Part shown: positions 43,664 to 52,670 of the stretch, in pieces
Layout: each line of letters begins with the position of its first letter
How positions within the stretch are numbered: the first letter of the stretch is position 1
Source of the DNA: RGIG1902 sp034926865
GTDB taxonomy: Bacteria; Bacillota; Clostridia; Oscillospirales; Butyricicoccaceae
Reading direction: 5' to 3'
Assembly (NCBI GenBank): GCA_034926865.1
Contig: JAYFQP010000004.1
Location: forward strand, 62,001-126,000
DNA: 64,000 bases
Program-made: the position numbers and the translations under genes
The notes under the pieces: generated by a model
Database searches by the model: none
What the model saw: only the letters and a program-made list of their open reading frames with translations
Told to the model about the DNA's origin: nothing

Positions 43664-44788
43664 ATGATACAGTACGATGAAATTAGATACAGCCTAACCG
43701 GCCTCAAATCTCAGCTTGACGGCCTTCGCGTATCACTTGCCCTCGACGATGCAGAAAATCAGATCGCCGAGCTTCAGCATAAAGCGCAGGCTTCGGGCTT
43801 CTGGGATAATCCTGAGGAAAGCCAGCGCATCTTGCAGACTATAAAACAGCTTCAGGACAAAACAGCCAAATATAACTCCCTTGCCGCCCTCTATGAAGAT
43901 ACACTGACGCTTATAGAAATGGCTGATGAAGCCGGCGATGAGACACTTCTCCCAGAGATCACAAGAGATTATAAGGCGTTTTGTGAAGGGCTTGAGACTC
44001 AACTGCTCGACACCCTCCTCTCCGGCGAATATGACGCAAACAACGCCATGATGTCGTTCCACGCCGGAGCCGGCGGCACCGAGGCGCAGGACTGGACACA
44101 GATGCTTTTCAGGATGTATACACACTGGGCTGACTCAAAGGGCTTCAAGTGGAAAATCCTTGATTATATCGATGGTGAAGATGCCGGTTTAAAGAGTGCC
44201 GACCTTCTCATAGAGGGGCGCAATGTTTTTGGATACCTTAAAAGCGAGGCTGGGGTACACAGGCTCGTAAGGGTTTCACCCTTCGATTCCTCCGGCAGGA
44301 GGCATACAAGCTTTGCCGCCATCGAGGTAATGCCGGAAATGACAGATGATATGTCGATAGAAATAAATCCCGATGATCTTAAGGTGGATACCTACCGCTC
44401 CGGCGGAGCAGGCGGCCAGCACGTTAACAAAACCGAATCTGCAATACGCATAACGCATATCCCATCTGGTGTAGTGGTCGCATGTCAGAACGAGCGCTCT
44501 CAGCATCAGAACCGTGAAGTGGCAATGCGTATGCTTAAATCTAAGCTTGTGGAAATCAAAGAAAGAGAACACCTCGACAAGATCGATGACATCAAGGGTG
44601 AACAGAAGAAAATAGAATGGGGCAGCCAGATACGCTCTTATGTATTCATGCCTTATACCCTCGTCAAAGATCACCGCACGGGCTGTGAAAACGGCAATAT
44701 CCAGGCAGTTATGGACGGCGATATCGACTCTTTTATAAATGCCTACTTAACAGCCTCGGCCACAGGAAAATGGGAAAAGCAGCAATAA
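43664..44788 (+). CDS. prfB: Peptide chain release factor 2
   Basis: 374-residue RF2. The stop-codon recognition tripeptide S205-P-F207 marks RF2 (UGA/UAA) and the peptidyl-tRNA hydrolysis motif is G250-G-Q252 within SGGAGGQHVNK. The reading frame is continuous from an ATG with GGAGAG upstream: there is no in-frame early stop or shift site near codon 25 where many bacteria have the autoregulatory frameshift. In this organism RF2 competes with SelB at the UGA codons of three genes in the window. Divergent from secA. Confidence 0.95.
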   Translation: MIQYDEIRYSLTGLKSQLDGLRVSLALDDAENQIAELQHKAQASGFWDNPEESQRILQTIKQLQDKTAKYNSLAALYEDTLTLIEMADEAGDETLLPEITRDYKAFCEGLETQLLDTLLSGEYDANNAMMSFHAGAGGTEAQDWTQMLFRMYTHWADSKGFKWKILDYIDGEDAGLKSADLLIEGRNVFGYLKSEAGVHRLVRVSPFDSSGRRHTSFAAIEVMPEMTDDMSIEINPDDLKVDTYRSGGAGGQHVNKTESAIRITHIPSGVVVACQNERSQHQNREVAMRMLKSKLVEIKEREHLDKIDDIKGEQKKIEWGSQIRSYVFMPYTLVKDHRTGCENGNIQAVMDGDIDSFINAYLTASATGKWEKQQ

Positions 44789-44800
44789 GAATAAATTCTA

Positions 44801-44829
44801 TGCCTCCGCTTCGGCGGAGGCATTTTTTA
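44801..44829 (+). terminator. prfB terminator
   Basis: TGCCTCCGC-TTCG-GCGGAGGCA followed by T6. Confidence 0.9.
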
Positions 44830-45085
44830 TCCGTTTTACGTAAGTGGCAATATTTGTCATTTTCTATACTCTATGCTCAGTATCTTCTGCCACATAGTAA
44901 ATTATCCAGAAAACACTGTTGATTTTTGTGCAATATACTTGACAAATAAATAACAAGGCCTATGCTATAATTAAGTTTATATTTCTGCCCCTCTCTAAAG
45001 GAGAGTATTATATATAATAATAAAATTTTTTGACAAGTATGACAGCCTTTTATTCTTTTTTTAAAAAGAGGAAATAGTATAGCAA

Positions 45086-45577
45086 ATGAGCAAGTGGATT
45101 AAACTTAAATATATACCACTTATCCTCGTGATAATTTCAGCAATTATATTATTAGCAATATCAATTCTTGGCCGTACCCCCGAACTCAAGGCCCTTGATG
45201 AAATAGGGGCGAATCTTGTCAGGTCATTTTCCATTGCCGAATCCATCGATACCCACGGGGGATTATTAAATGACGGTAAAGAATTTATCAAATATGAGGG
45301 CTTTGACAAAAGCGAAATTCTCCGGGCGGTATCGACAAAAGGATGGCATAGTCTGCCAATACCTGATACCGTGTCATGTATTCTGTACGGAGGTGAGCTT
45401 CATGCCCGGTATACGGATCGTATACCGGAAGTGAAGTCAGGATACTGGTATTTTAAGGATCGGCAGAATAACATGGGAGATATTTCAGTTATTTTCACAC
45501 GTCCGTCGGCTAATTTTACCGTGGCTGTATACGACTCAGCGCATAATTCTCTTTACTATTTTCGATATGATTCTTAA
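45086..45577 (+). CDS. Membrane-anchored protein of unknown function
   Basis: 163 residues with one N-terminal helix (about 10-28) and a ~130-residue extracytoplasmic domain rich in aromatic residues (SGYWYFKDRQNNMGD, YDSAHNSLYYFRYDS). GAGGAAA upstream. No recognised family. It may be secreted-side, and its location between prfB and the spoVA genes gives no firm clue. Confidence 0.7.
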   Translation: MSKWIKLKYIPLILVIISAIILLAISILGRTPELKALDEIGANLVRSFSIAESIDTHGGLLNDGKEFIKYEGFDKSEILRAVSTKGWHSLPIPDTVSCILYGGELHARYTDRIPEVKSGYWYFKDRQNNMGDISVIFTRPSANFTVAVYDSAHNSLYYFRYDS

Positions 45578-45620
45578 CTTTTATTGAAAGGATTTAGGGT
45601 TTTATAGCGCTTACCCAGTA

Positions 45621-45650
45621 ATCGGCCGCCCCTTTGGGCGGCCGATTTTA
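45621..45650. terminator. Bidirectional terminator between the unknown gene and spoVAE
   Basis: 11-bp stem ATCGGCCGCCC / GGGCGGCCGAT with T4 on the plus exit. Confidence 0.8.
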
Positions 45651-45661
45651 TGATATATCAA

Positions 45662-46018
45662 TTACTTCTTGCTTTTCGATTTGAAGAACAGCGCGGCGAG
45701 AAAAGAGAAGAACACTGCAGCCGAAATCCCTCCGGCGGTGGCAATAAGCCCACCTGCCAAAGCGCCGACTATGCCGTACTGCTCAACTGCCTTTTCGACT
45801 CCCTTTGCCATAGCATACCCAAAGCCGAGCAGAGGAGTTGTAGCTCCTGCCCCGCCCCATTTGACTATAGGCTCGTAGATGCCGACAGCCGTTAGAATTA
45901 CGCCAAGCACCACATATGAAGTTAGTATCCTTGCGGGAGTTAATCGGGTTCTGTCAATAAGAATCTGTGATATGGCGCAAATTATCCCGCCGCATAAAAA
46001 CGCATTTAAATAATCCAT
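45662..46018 (-). CDS. spoVAE: Stage V sporulation protein AE
   Basis: 118-residue membrane protein with three to four helices (MDYLNAFLCGGIICAISQI, LTPARILTSYVVLGVILTAVG, TTPLLGFGYAMAKGV). Part of the forespore membrane channel that moves dipicolinic acid into the spore and out at germination. ATG 46018 overlaps the TAA of spoVAD by one base. A longer reading upstream lies inside spoVAD and was rejected. Confidence 0.93.
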   Translation of the reverse strand: MDYLNAFLCGGIICAISQILIDRTRLTPARILTSYVVLGVILTAVGIYEPIVKWGGAGATTPLLGFGYAMAKGVEKAVEQYGIVGALAGGLIATAGGISAAVFFSFLAALFFKSKSKK

Positions 46019-47022
46019 TAAAGCACCTCCAGACAGACAAGATGACATATGCCGGGAATGCTTTCGCCCTGGCTGGTAGCAATCGGGCTGAGCAGGGCCC
46101 CCGTACCGCAGAAAAGAACGCGCCTGAGGTTGCCCTTTTCCATCTCTGGCAGGATATACCCGCAAAGCACAGCTGCCGAGCATCCGCAGCCTGATGCCCC
46201 CGAATGGACATCCTGTGTTTCCCTGTCAAACAGCATTAGGCCACAGTCAGTGTACTTGCCATCAAAACTTATTCCGTCATCTTTTGCAAGCTCAAGCACA
46301 ATATCGCGCCCCACAGTTGCAAGATCCCCGGTTACGATAAGATCATAGCTTGCCGGGTCTTCCGCCGTTGTGGCAAAATACCCTCGCAAAGTCTCATAAG
46401 CAGACTGAGCCATAGCGGCTCCCATATTTGCGGCGTCGGTAACTCCGGGGTCATATATCCTGCCGCCCATAGCTCTTGTGACCGACACTTTGCCCCCTCC
46501 GTCAGCAGACAAAAGAACTGAACCGGAGGCAGTGGCCGTCCATTGTGCCGTAGGAGTTCGCTGCCCGCCGTACTGCAGGGGATATCTATACTGTCTCTCG
46601 GCAGAACAAAAGTGAGACGAGGCCGTGCATAACACCTTACCCTCAAAGCCTCCGGATATAAGCGTGGATCCAAGGATAAGGGATTCCGCCATCGTCGAGC
46701 AGGCACCATAGAGGCCAAAGAATCTCGTTTTAAGCTCCCTGACGGCGTAACTTGTGGAGATACATTGATTTAGAAGGTCTCCCCCCAATACGCATCCCAC
46801 CTCGCCTGCATCAAGCCTTGCCTTTGTCAGCGCCCCGTTAAGTGAAGTCTGAACCATGGTCTTTTCGGCCTGCTCCCATGTCTCCTGCCCAAAATGGTCA
46901 TCACTTCCCACAACATCAAAGCTGTCGCCCAGAGGGCCTTCTCCCTCCTTCTGTCCCACACAGGAAGAATAAGAAAGAATCGTGGGCGGATTATCGAAAA
47001 AATATACATCGTTTTTTCTCAT
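46018..47022 (-). CDS. spoVAD: Stage V sporulation protein AD
   Basis: 334-residue thiolase/KAS-fold protein without known catalysis, the dipicolinic acid-binding component of the SpoVA channel. SYSSCVGQKEGEGPLGDSFD at the N-terminus, LYGACSTMAESL and HSGASGCGCSA are family segments. GCGAGAG upstream of the ATG. Coupled to spoVAE. Separated from spoVAC by the prsW gene. Confidence 0.95.
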   Translation of the reverse strand: MRKNDVYFFDNPPTILSYSSCVGQKEGEGPLGDSFDVVGSDDHFGQETWEQAEKTMVQTSLNGALTKARLDAGEVGCVLGGDLLNQCISTSYAVRELKTRFFGLYGACSTMAESLILGSTLISGGFEGKVLCTASSHFCSAERQYRYPLQYGGQRTPTAQWTATASGSVLLSADGGGKVSVTRAMGGRIYDPGVTDAANMGAAMAQSAYETLRGYFATTAEDPASYDLIVTGDLATVGRDIVLELAKDDGISFDGKYTDCGLMLFDRETQDVHSGASGCGCSAAVLCGYILPEMEKGNLRRVLFCGTGALLSPIATSQGESIPGICHLVCLEVL

Positions 47023-47096
47023 CTTTTCTCTCGCCCCCGAAATATCGTGATTTTATTGATTATCATATATTTCACACCTTTTGCAGAATATATGAA

Positions 47097-47125
47097 TATC
47101 ATTCCACGATTTTTTCGCTATATGC
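47097..47125 (-). promoter_or_regulatory. Candidate sigma-G promoter of spoVAD-spoVAE
   Basis: Minus-strand GCATA, 17 bp, AATGATA, matching the forespore sigma-G pattern (GNATR ... CATnnTA) at all but one position, about 75 bp before spoVAD. Confidence 0.4.
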
Positions 47126-47207
47126 AAAAAGAAGTTTTCAAGAACAACTCAAAGAGGATAACGGCGATTCAACCTGTATTTTGTAAAACTGTGCTAAAAT
47201 ATGTAGC

Positions 47208-47930
47208 TTATACTGGCTCATCAGTCTGAGCCTGGTTTTTTATAAGCTTGAATACAAACAGATACATCATCAGGACAAAAATGACAAACAAAACCGTGGC
47301 TCCTGTTCCTCCAATCATGGCACAGGCGTCATAGTACCCATGCAGCGCCACGGCTGAAAGATATCCTATTATAAGATTAAGTCTTTTCTTCTTGCGATTG
47401 CTCCTCCGTTCGCACAGTTTTGCCCTGCCATAAAATAGTCCCATAAAGACTGCAAAACCCATATGCCCGGGAACGGCAAGCAGCGCCCTTGGCAAAGCTA
47501 CGGCAAGGCCATAGCTCATAACATAGCTGATATTCTCAAACGCGGCAAATCCAAGAGAAATAAACACTGAATATACTATCCCGTCAAACCTGTAATTAAA
47601 AGCAGGGCTTAGCCATGTTCGCCGATATAAAAAATAAAACTTTGTCCCCTCTTCAACCGCGGCAACAACAATATATGCCATTGCAATCGTATGAAAAGGG
47701 CTGCTTCTGTCTATCATCGAATCAAGAATTTTTTTTCCCATACCCTCCAGCACGAGTGAACATAGAGCCGACACCACTCCCAGCACAATCAGCACCAGGA
47801 GAAGGCTAAATGGCTCTTTTTCCACATTGTCCTGACGATATATATAAAATAGCAAAAAAACCGCCGGAAGTACCGCAGCTAGAATGTAAATATAAGGCAC
47901 TATAGCTATTGGTGGCATGAAAAACGTCAT
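47208..47930 (-). CDS. prsW: PrsW family intramembrane protease
   Basis: 240-residue polytopic membrane protein. Catalytic-type motifs of PrsW are present: VVAAVEEGTK (E93, E94), FDGIVYSVFISLGFAAFENISY (E132), PGH156 and ALHGYYD (H197). PrsW proteins cleave membrane-bound anti-sigma factors or related targets. It lies alone between terminator-flanked spoVAC and spoVAD. In Bacillus subtilis prsW neighbours the germination genes sleB-ypeB, so a sporulation-related role is plausible. Confidence 0.88.
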   Translation of the reverse strand: MTFFMPPIAIVPYIYILAAVLPAVFLLFYIYRQDNVEKEPFSLLLVLIVLGVVSALCSLVLEGMGKKILDSMIDRSSPFHTIAMAYIVVAAVEEGTKFYFLYRRTWLSPAFNYRFDGIVYSVFISLGFAAFENISYVMSYGLAVALPRALLAVPGHMGFAVFMGLFYGRAKLCERRSNRKKKRLNLIIGYLSAVALHGYYDACAMIGGTGATVLFVIFVLMMYLFVFKLIKNQAQTDEPV

Positions 47931-48086
47931 ACAAATATCCTCATTTTTTATTTTTACGCCAATAAACCTCTTATTAATAGGCGCAACTGATATCTTAAAG
48001 GGCAGACTTGTCAGACATCATGGGGATATTATATCATGCGATATCATATAGGGCAAAACAAAACATATGTTTTAAAGCAAAAACTT

Positions 48087-48135
48087 AAAAAGTGTGTTTT
48101 GAAAGGGCATACGCCAACATCAAAACACACTTTTT
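48087..48135. terminator. Bidirectional terminator between spoVAC and prsW
   Basis: 16-bp perfect stem (AAAAAGTGTGTTTTGA and complement) with A/T tails on both sides. It makes spoVAC a separate transcription unit from prsW. Confidence 0.85.
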
Positions 48136-48154
48136 GCTTTCATGAAAGTTTTTA

Positions 48155-48592
48155 TTACCCGACGAAATAAAGAAAAAGACCATAAAATACGCTTGCAGAT
48201 ATTCCGAATACGATTACCGGACCTGCTATCGAGAACATCTTTACGCAAGTTCCCAAAATCATACCCTCGGTCTTGAACTCAAGCGCAGGAGCGGCAACCG
48301 AATTGGCAAATCCCGTTATCGGAACTAAAGTACCGGCCCCCGCAAACTTGGCTATCTTGTCAAAAAGGCCTACAGCCGTAAGCGCCACACCTATGAACAC
48401 CATAGTCATAGATACTAAGGAGGAAACATCACTTTCAGCAAAGCCACGTGAAAGATAAAAATTTTTGAACCACTGAGCTATCGTACAGATGATCCCACCC
48501 ACGAGAAATGCGGCGGGAATATTTTTGTAGCTGGGAGACGGAGGGGAAAGGCCCTCATAAAGCTTTTTGTATTCTTCGTTGGACATGCGCAC
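48155..48592 (-). CDS. spoVAC: Stage V sporulation protein AC
   Basis: 145-residue membrane protein, about four helices (YKNIPAAFLVGGIICTIAQ, SLVSMTMVFIGVALTAVG, VPITGFANSVAAPALEF). SpoVAC is a mechanosensitive component of the spore DPA channel. GTG at 48592 was chosen because GAGGTGA sits six bases upstream; the alternative ATG (MSNEEYKKL) is two codons later. Confidence 0.92.
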   Translation of the reverse strand: MRMSNEEYKKLYEGLSPPSPSYKNIPAAFLVGGIICTIAQWFKNFYLSRGFAESDVSSLVSMTMVFIGVALTAVGLFDKIAKFAGAGTLVPITGFANSVAAPALEFKTEGMILGTCVKMFSIAGPVIVFGISASVFYGLFLYFVG

Positions 48593-48730
48593 AAAAATCA
48601 CCTCGTAAGGATTTTTTGCGTAAAACAACAAAATATACAAATGAAGCGATTTTGAAACTTAAATTATTGAAAAACAAGCGTCTTCTGTTATAATTTATAA
48701 TAGCTTTTCGTAGGGAAGGAGACAGTACAT

Positions 48731-49546
48731 ATGAACATTAACCAGGCCCTTGACACCACAGCTGGCGCTTTGGGCAAGCTTTCACTTATAAGCATCCTCT
48801 ATGCGCTTGCCACTTTTATTGTGTGCTTTATTGTAAAAAAAGCAGTTGTCAAGCTTATCTCCGCTGCACTCAATCGCACCAAGCTTGACAGCAAGCTTTC
48901 AGGCTTTGTAATCAAGGGGCTCAATGCCGTTCTCTGGGTCGTCATCGGGCTGATCGTGGGTGATAGCCTTGGAATTAATTTAACCTCTATGGTCGCCCTT
49001 TTCAGCGTGGTGGGCCTCGCCTTTTCCCTTGCAATACAGGATTCCCTCTCAAACCTTGCCGGAGGGATAATGCTTCTCTCAAACCGCCCTTTTAAAATAG
49101 GAGACTATGTCGAGGCCGCGGGGCAGGAAGGCACGGTTCAAAGCATAGGCATTATCTATACGCAGCTTACAACCGTTGACAATCGGCTTGTATTCATTCC
49201 CAACAGCTCGATAAGTTCAAGCAAAATAATTAATTATTCGGCACAGCCCAGCCGCAGAATTGAGATAAAAATCTCGGCTTCATATGACGATTCCACCCAA
49301 AAGGTAAAAGCCGCTCTTCTCGAAACTGCCACTCAGAATCCAGGCGTTCTTACAAGCCCCATTCCCACAGCGGTTATAGCCCAATACGGCGAAAGCTCAA
49401 TAACATATTCTTTGCGGGTATGGGCTTCAAACTCCAATTACTGGGATGTCAGTTACTCACTTAATGAGGCTATCCGAGAGACCTTTATCAAAAATGGTAT
49501 TACCATGACATACAACCATGTCAATGTCCATCTGATGAAAGACTGA
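48731..49546 (+). CDS. mscS: MscS-family mechanosensitive channel
   Basis: 271 residues: three membrane helices, the pore-lining third helix SVVGLAFSLAIQDSLSNLAGGIMLL, then NRPFKIGDYVEAAGQEGTVQSIG and the cytoplasmic beta/alphabeta vestibule with VFIPNSSISSSKIINYS. GGAAGGAG before the ATG. Protects against hypo-osmotic shock. Confidence 0.95.
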   Translation: MNINQALDTTAGALGKLSLISILYALATFIVCFIVKKAVVKLISAALNRTKLDSKLSGFVIKGLNAVLWVVIGLIVGDSLGINLTSMVALFSVVGLAFSLAIQDSLSNLAGGIMLLSNRPFKIGDYVEAAGQEGTVQSIGIIYTQLTTVDNRLVFIPNSSISSSKIINYSAQPSRRIEIKISASYDDSTQKVKAALLETATQNPGVLTSPIPTAVIAQYGESSITYSLRVWASNSNYWDVSYSLNEAIRETFIKNGITMTYNHVNVHLMKD

Positions 49547-49618
49547 CCTTTAACCCTTTAATAGAAAACTTAAAGCCCTGATCGCCTTTTATATTATTAG
49601 TAAAAACAATACATATAT

Positions 49619-49660
49619 TTATTCACAGGTTGTGGATAAATATATGTATACTGTGGATAA
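49619..49660. other. Cluster of three consensus DnaA boxes
   Basis: TTATTCACA at 49619-49627 (plus) and TTATCCACA on the minus strand at 49631-49639 and 49652-49660, i.e. three 9-mers in 42 bp. A related TTTTCCACA (minus) is at 49767-49775. The flanks 49580-49735 are very AT-rich. The cluster lies between the converging ends of mscS and sbcC, so it is not in a promoter. Confidence 0.8.
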
Positions 49661-49800
49661 CCGCAATATATAGGTTTATTTTTATATACGAATTGTAATA
49701 TTAAGCTTTTAATATACTTTTAGTGCTTTGCTTTCAGCTCGCAAGAATAGTTTTTGCCTAAGGGCCTGTGGAAAACTTCTATAAACCAAACGAAACATTT

Positions 49801-49836
49801 TGCGCCCCCACATAAGCGGAGGCGCATCATTTTTTA
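49801..49836. terminator. Terminator between mscS and sbcC
   Basis: TGCGCCcCC / GGaGGCGCA stem around CACATAAGC, followed by CATTTTTTAG on the plus strand. Confidence 0.7.
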
Positions 49837-49919
49837 GAGATTTTTTCTCTACAGAAGAAATACTTTACCAAAAATCAATACCATAGCAATCCTTACTGCT
49901 TTTCAATGAAACCCAAGCG

Positions 49920-52670
49920 TCAATCAAGCTCAATTTTCAGCGAACTGCCGCCGCTTCGCGATTTTCTCACGACTATGCGCCTGCCTATGCGATCCTTAAG
50001 CGCATCCACATGCGAAATTATTCCGACAAGCCGGTCACTTTCTGAAAGCTCTGACAAAGCATCAATCGCTTGCCGCAAAGAATTTTCATCCAGCGAACCA
50101 AAGCCCTCATCAACAAACATCGTCCCAAGCCTTATTCCTCCTGCCGAAGACTGCACTTCATCCGATAACCCCAGCGCAAGGGATAGCGACGCCTTAAAAG
50201 CTTCTCCGCCCGATAATGTCTTAACACTTCGGTGTGTCCCGTTATAATGATCGATTACCTCAAGTTCAAGCCCGCTCTGACTGCGTGTGCTTTCTGCCAC
50301 CCTTGTGCGCTCAAGTTCATACTGCCCCCCGCTCATGGCAATAAGCCTCAAATTCGCACGTCTTATTATCCTGTCAAAATAAGTGGTCTGAATATACGTT
50401 TCAAGCATAATCTTCTCTTTGCCCGATATAGTCCCGCAGGCGGTATCAGCCATGGCCCCCACCCATCTGAGCTTGCTCTCTGTTTTATTAAAGCTTTCTA
50501 TCCCCAGACGAACCTTTTGTATGGCATTAAGGTTGTCACTTATTCTTACAGATAAGAGCTTTATGTCATCATCACATTCCTTTATTCCACCCTTGACAAT
50601 TTTCCTTCTCTCAAAAAGCGCCTCATAATCGGGTATTTCTTCCCCCACCTGTTCTTTGAGCGCCTGAACAGCCGAAACAGCATCGTTTATTCCCCTATGG
50701 CACTGTTCCAGTTCTTCTCTGGCCTTCTCAATGGCAGCCTTTATGGCAGCGGCAAGCCGCTCACCTGCAGCAATATCATCCAATGCAGCCTGACGGTTTG
50801 GCGCTGGAAGCTCGGTTTTAAGATCCTCTGTTCTTTTAGTTAGATGAGCACAGTCACTCTCACAAGCGGCAATACCGCTTTTAAGAGAGGTTATTCTCTC
50901 GGTCAGCCTATCCCTCTCTCTTTCGTTTTCGCCAAGCTGCAACTCTAGTGTTTCTTTTTGTTCAGCCCTTTGCTCAAGCTTGTTTAGGCATATACGCAAA
51001 GCAGTTCCCTGTTCCCGGATCGACTCCAGCGCTGATATGATATCAGGTGAAGCCTCCGGGCTTTCCCGCCGTTCTTCTTCTACCTTTAAACTAAGGGCTG
51101 AAAGCCTGCCTGATAGCTCATATGCGTCTTTGCTGCTTTCTGCTGCCTTTTCCGAGGCCTCATCATATAAACGCTTAAGACTCTGAAGCCCGGCCTCCGA
51201 AGGCGCTCCCTTTGTAGCCGCAGCAGGGGAAGGATGCTCTTTTGCGCCGCAGACAGGGCAGGGCTCCCCATCACATAATCCCGCTGCGAGTATCCCGGCC
51301 TGCGCGTCAAGAAAGGCTTTGTTTGCTAAAGCATACTGCTGGCTAAGCTCCATAGCATTTTTACTGTCATCCAGATAAAGCTTTCTTGCCAGCTCAAGCC
51401 GGGTTTTAAGCCCATTAAGCTCCTTAAGATCGTTTTTAAGTCTCTCTATTTTCTTATATTTCTGTCCAAGTTCAGCTATCGCCCCACGGCTCTTCTCTAT
51501 CTCGGCAAGAATACCCTCCATAAAGCCGAGTTCCTCTTTGATGCTTTTTTGTTGAGATAAAACCTTCTTAAGCTCCGACTCTGAGCCGGTAAGCCCGATG
51601 ATCTCATTTTCAAGCGACTTCTGCCTCTTAACAAGGTTAAATGTACAATCCTCAAGCTCTTCGTACCTGGGGAGCAGCTGTTTTTGCAAAGCAATTCGCT
51701 GTGACATAGATTCAAGCTCAGGCTCTCTGCCTAATGCCCAGTCTAAGGCGCTCTGCAGCAGCGGAAGCTGTATACGCCCCTCCTGCGCCAGTTTTTCGGC
51801 TCTCTCCAAAGCTTGATGAGCTTTTATAATGTTTTCAGCCTTTCCTATCTCTACATCGAGCCTCTGGCCATCATCCAAAAGCTCGCTGCGACGTTTTTCC
51901 GCAGATTTAAGGGACACCTTATCTTCCTGAAGCTGAATTTCCGCCGATCCAAGCGCTTCTGAAACGGGCGCTTCTCCCCTTGCGGCCAGCAATACGGATT
52001 CCGAGCGCAAAACCTCTTGATTTGGGATGCGTATCCCCCCTATATCGCGGCATATGCCGCTTTCAAGCTCACGGCAATCACGCCGAAGGCTTAATGCATC
52101 CTCTCTAAGACGATCCTGAAGTGTTTGATAAAGCTCAGTTTTGAAAATGCGGCGGAAAATCTGCCGCCTCTCTTCAGTTCCTGCGAGCAAAAGCTTGAGA
52201 AACTCACCTTGCGCTATCATCGCTATTCTTGTAAACTGCGAGCGGTCAAGGCCCACTATATCATAAACTGCGGCATTTACTTCTTTTGTCTTTGACACTA
52301 TCCTTCCCCCGGGATATACCAGCTCGGCTCCCGCCCGCTCAAGCGTCATTCCGCTGCCTCTTTTGGCTGGCCGCTCATATTCCGGGTTTCTGCGGATATG
52401 ATAAAGATTTCCTCCATACTCAAAATCCATTTCAACATATGTATCCCGCATAGGCTCGGCGTATTTGCTTCGCAGCATCGAGGGCTCTCTTGAGTCTCCG
52501 CTTGCCTCCCCGTAAAGGGCAAATGTTATTGCATCAAAAATAGTTGTTTTGCCTGCGCCTGTATCTCCGGTTATAAGGTAAAGCCCTCCGTGCCCAAGCT
52601 TGTCCATGTCAAGCACAGTTTCCCCTGCATAAGGCCCAAAGGCCGACATCGTTAACAGCACCGGCCTCAT
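49920..52670 (-). CDS. sbcC: Exonuclease subunit SbcC
   Basis: 916-residue SMC-like ATPase of the SbcCD (Mre11-Rad50-type) nuclease. Walker A G35-DTGAGKTT43, long coiled coils, the zinc hook CPVC near residue 470, ABC signature LSGGEAFKASLSLALGLSD near 815, and Walker B TMFVDEGFGSLDE. Its ATG overlaps the TGA of sbcD by 4 bp. The complex opens hairpins and trims DNA ends. Confidence 0.96.
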   Translation of the reverse strand: MRPVLLTMSAFGPYAGETVLDMDKLGHGGLYLITGDTGAGKTTIFDAITFALYGEASGDSREPSMLRSKYAEPMRDTYVEMDFEYGGNLYHIRRNPEYERPAKRGSGMTLERAGAELVYPGGRIVSKTKEVNAAVYDIVGLDRSQFTRIAMIAQGEFLKLLLAGTEERRQIFRRIFKTELYQTLQDRLREDALSLRRDCRELESGICRDIGGIRIPNQEVLRSESVLLAARGEAPVSEALGSAEIQLQEDKVSLKSAEKRRSELLDDGQRLDVEIGKAENIIKAHQALERAEKLAQEGRIQLPLLQSALDWALGREPELESMSQRIALQKQLLPRYEELEDCTFNLVKRQKSLENEIIGLTGSESELKKVLSQQKSIKEELGFMEGILAEIEKSRGAIAELGQKYKKIERLKNDLKELNGLKTRLELARKLYLDDSKNAMELSQQYALANKAFLDAQAGILAAGLCDGEPCPVCGAKEHPSPAAATKGAPSEAGLQSLKRLYDEASEKAAESSKDAYELSGRLSALSLKVEEERRESPEASPDIISALESIREQGTALRICLNKLEQRAEQKETLELQLGENERERDRLTERITSLKSGIAACESDCAHLTKRTEDLKTELPAPNRQAALDDIAAGERLAAAIKAAIEKAREELEQCHRGINDAVSAVQALKEQVGEEIPDYEALFERRKIVKGGIKECDDDIKLLSVRISDNLNAIQKVRLGIESFNKTESKLRWVGAMADTACGTISGKEKIMLETYIQTTYFDRIIRRANLRLIAMSGGQYELERTRVAESTRSQSGLELEVIDHYNGTHRSVKTLSGGEAFKASLSLALGLSDEVQSSAGGIRLGTMFVDEGFGSLDENSLRQAIDALSELSESDRLVGIISHVDALKDRIGRRIVVRKSRSGGSSLKIELD

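Noticed and set aside
43492..43707. 72-residue N-terminal extension of SecA
   Set aside because: It crosses the divergent promoter region; MAGFLKTLFG at 43491 is the conserved SecA start.
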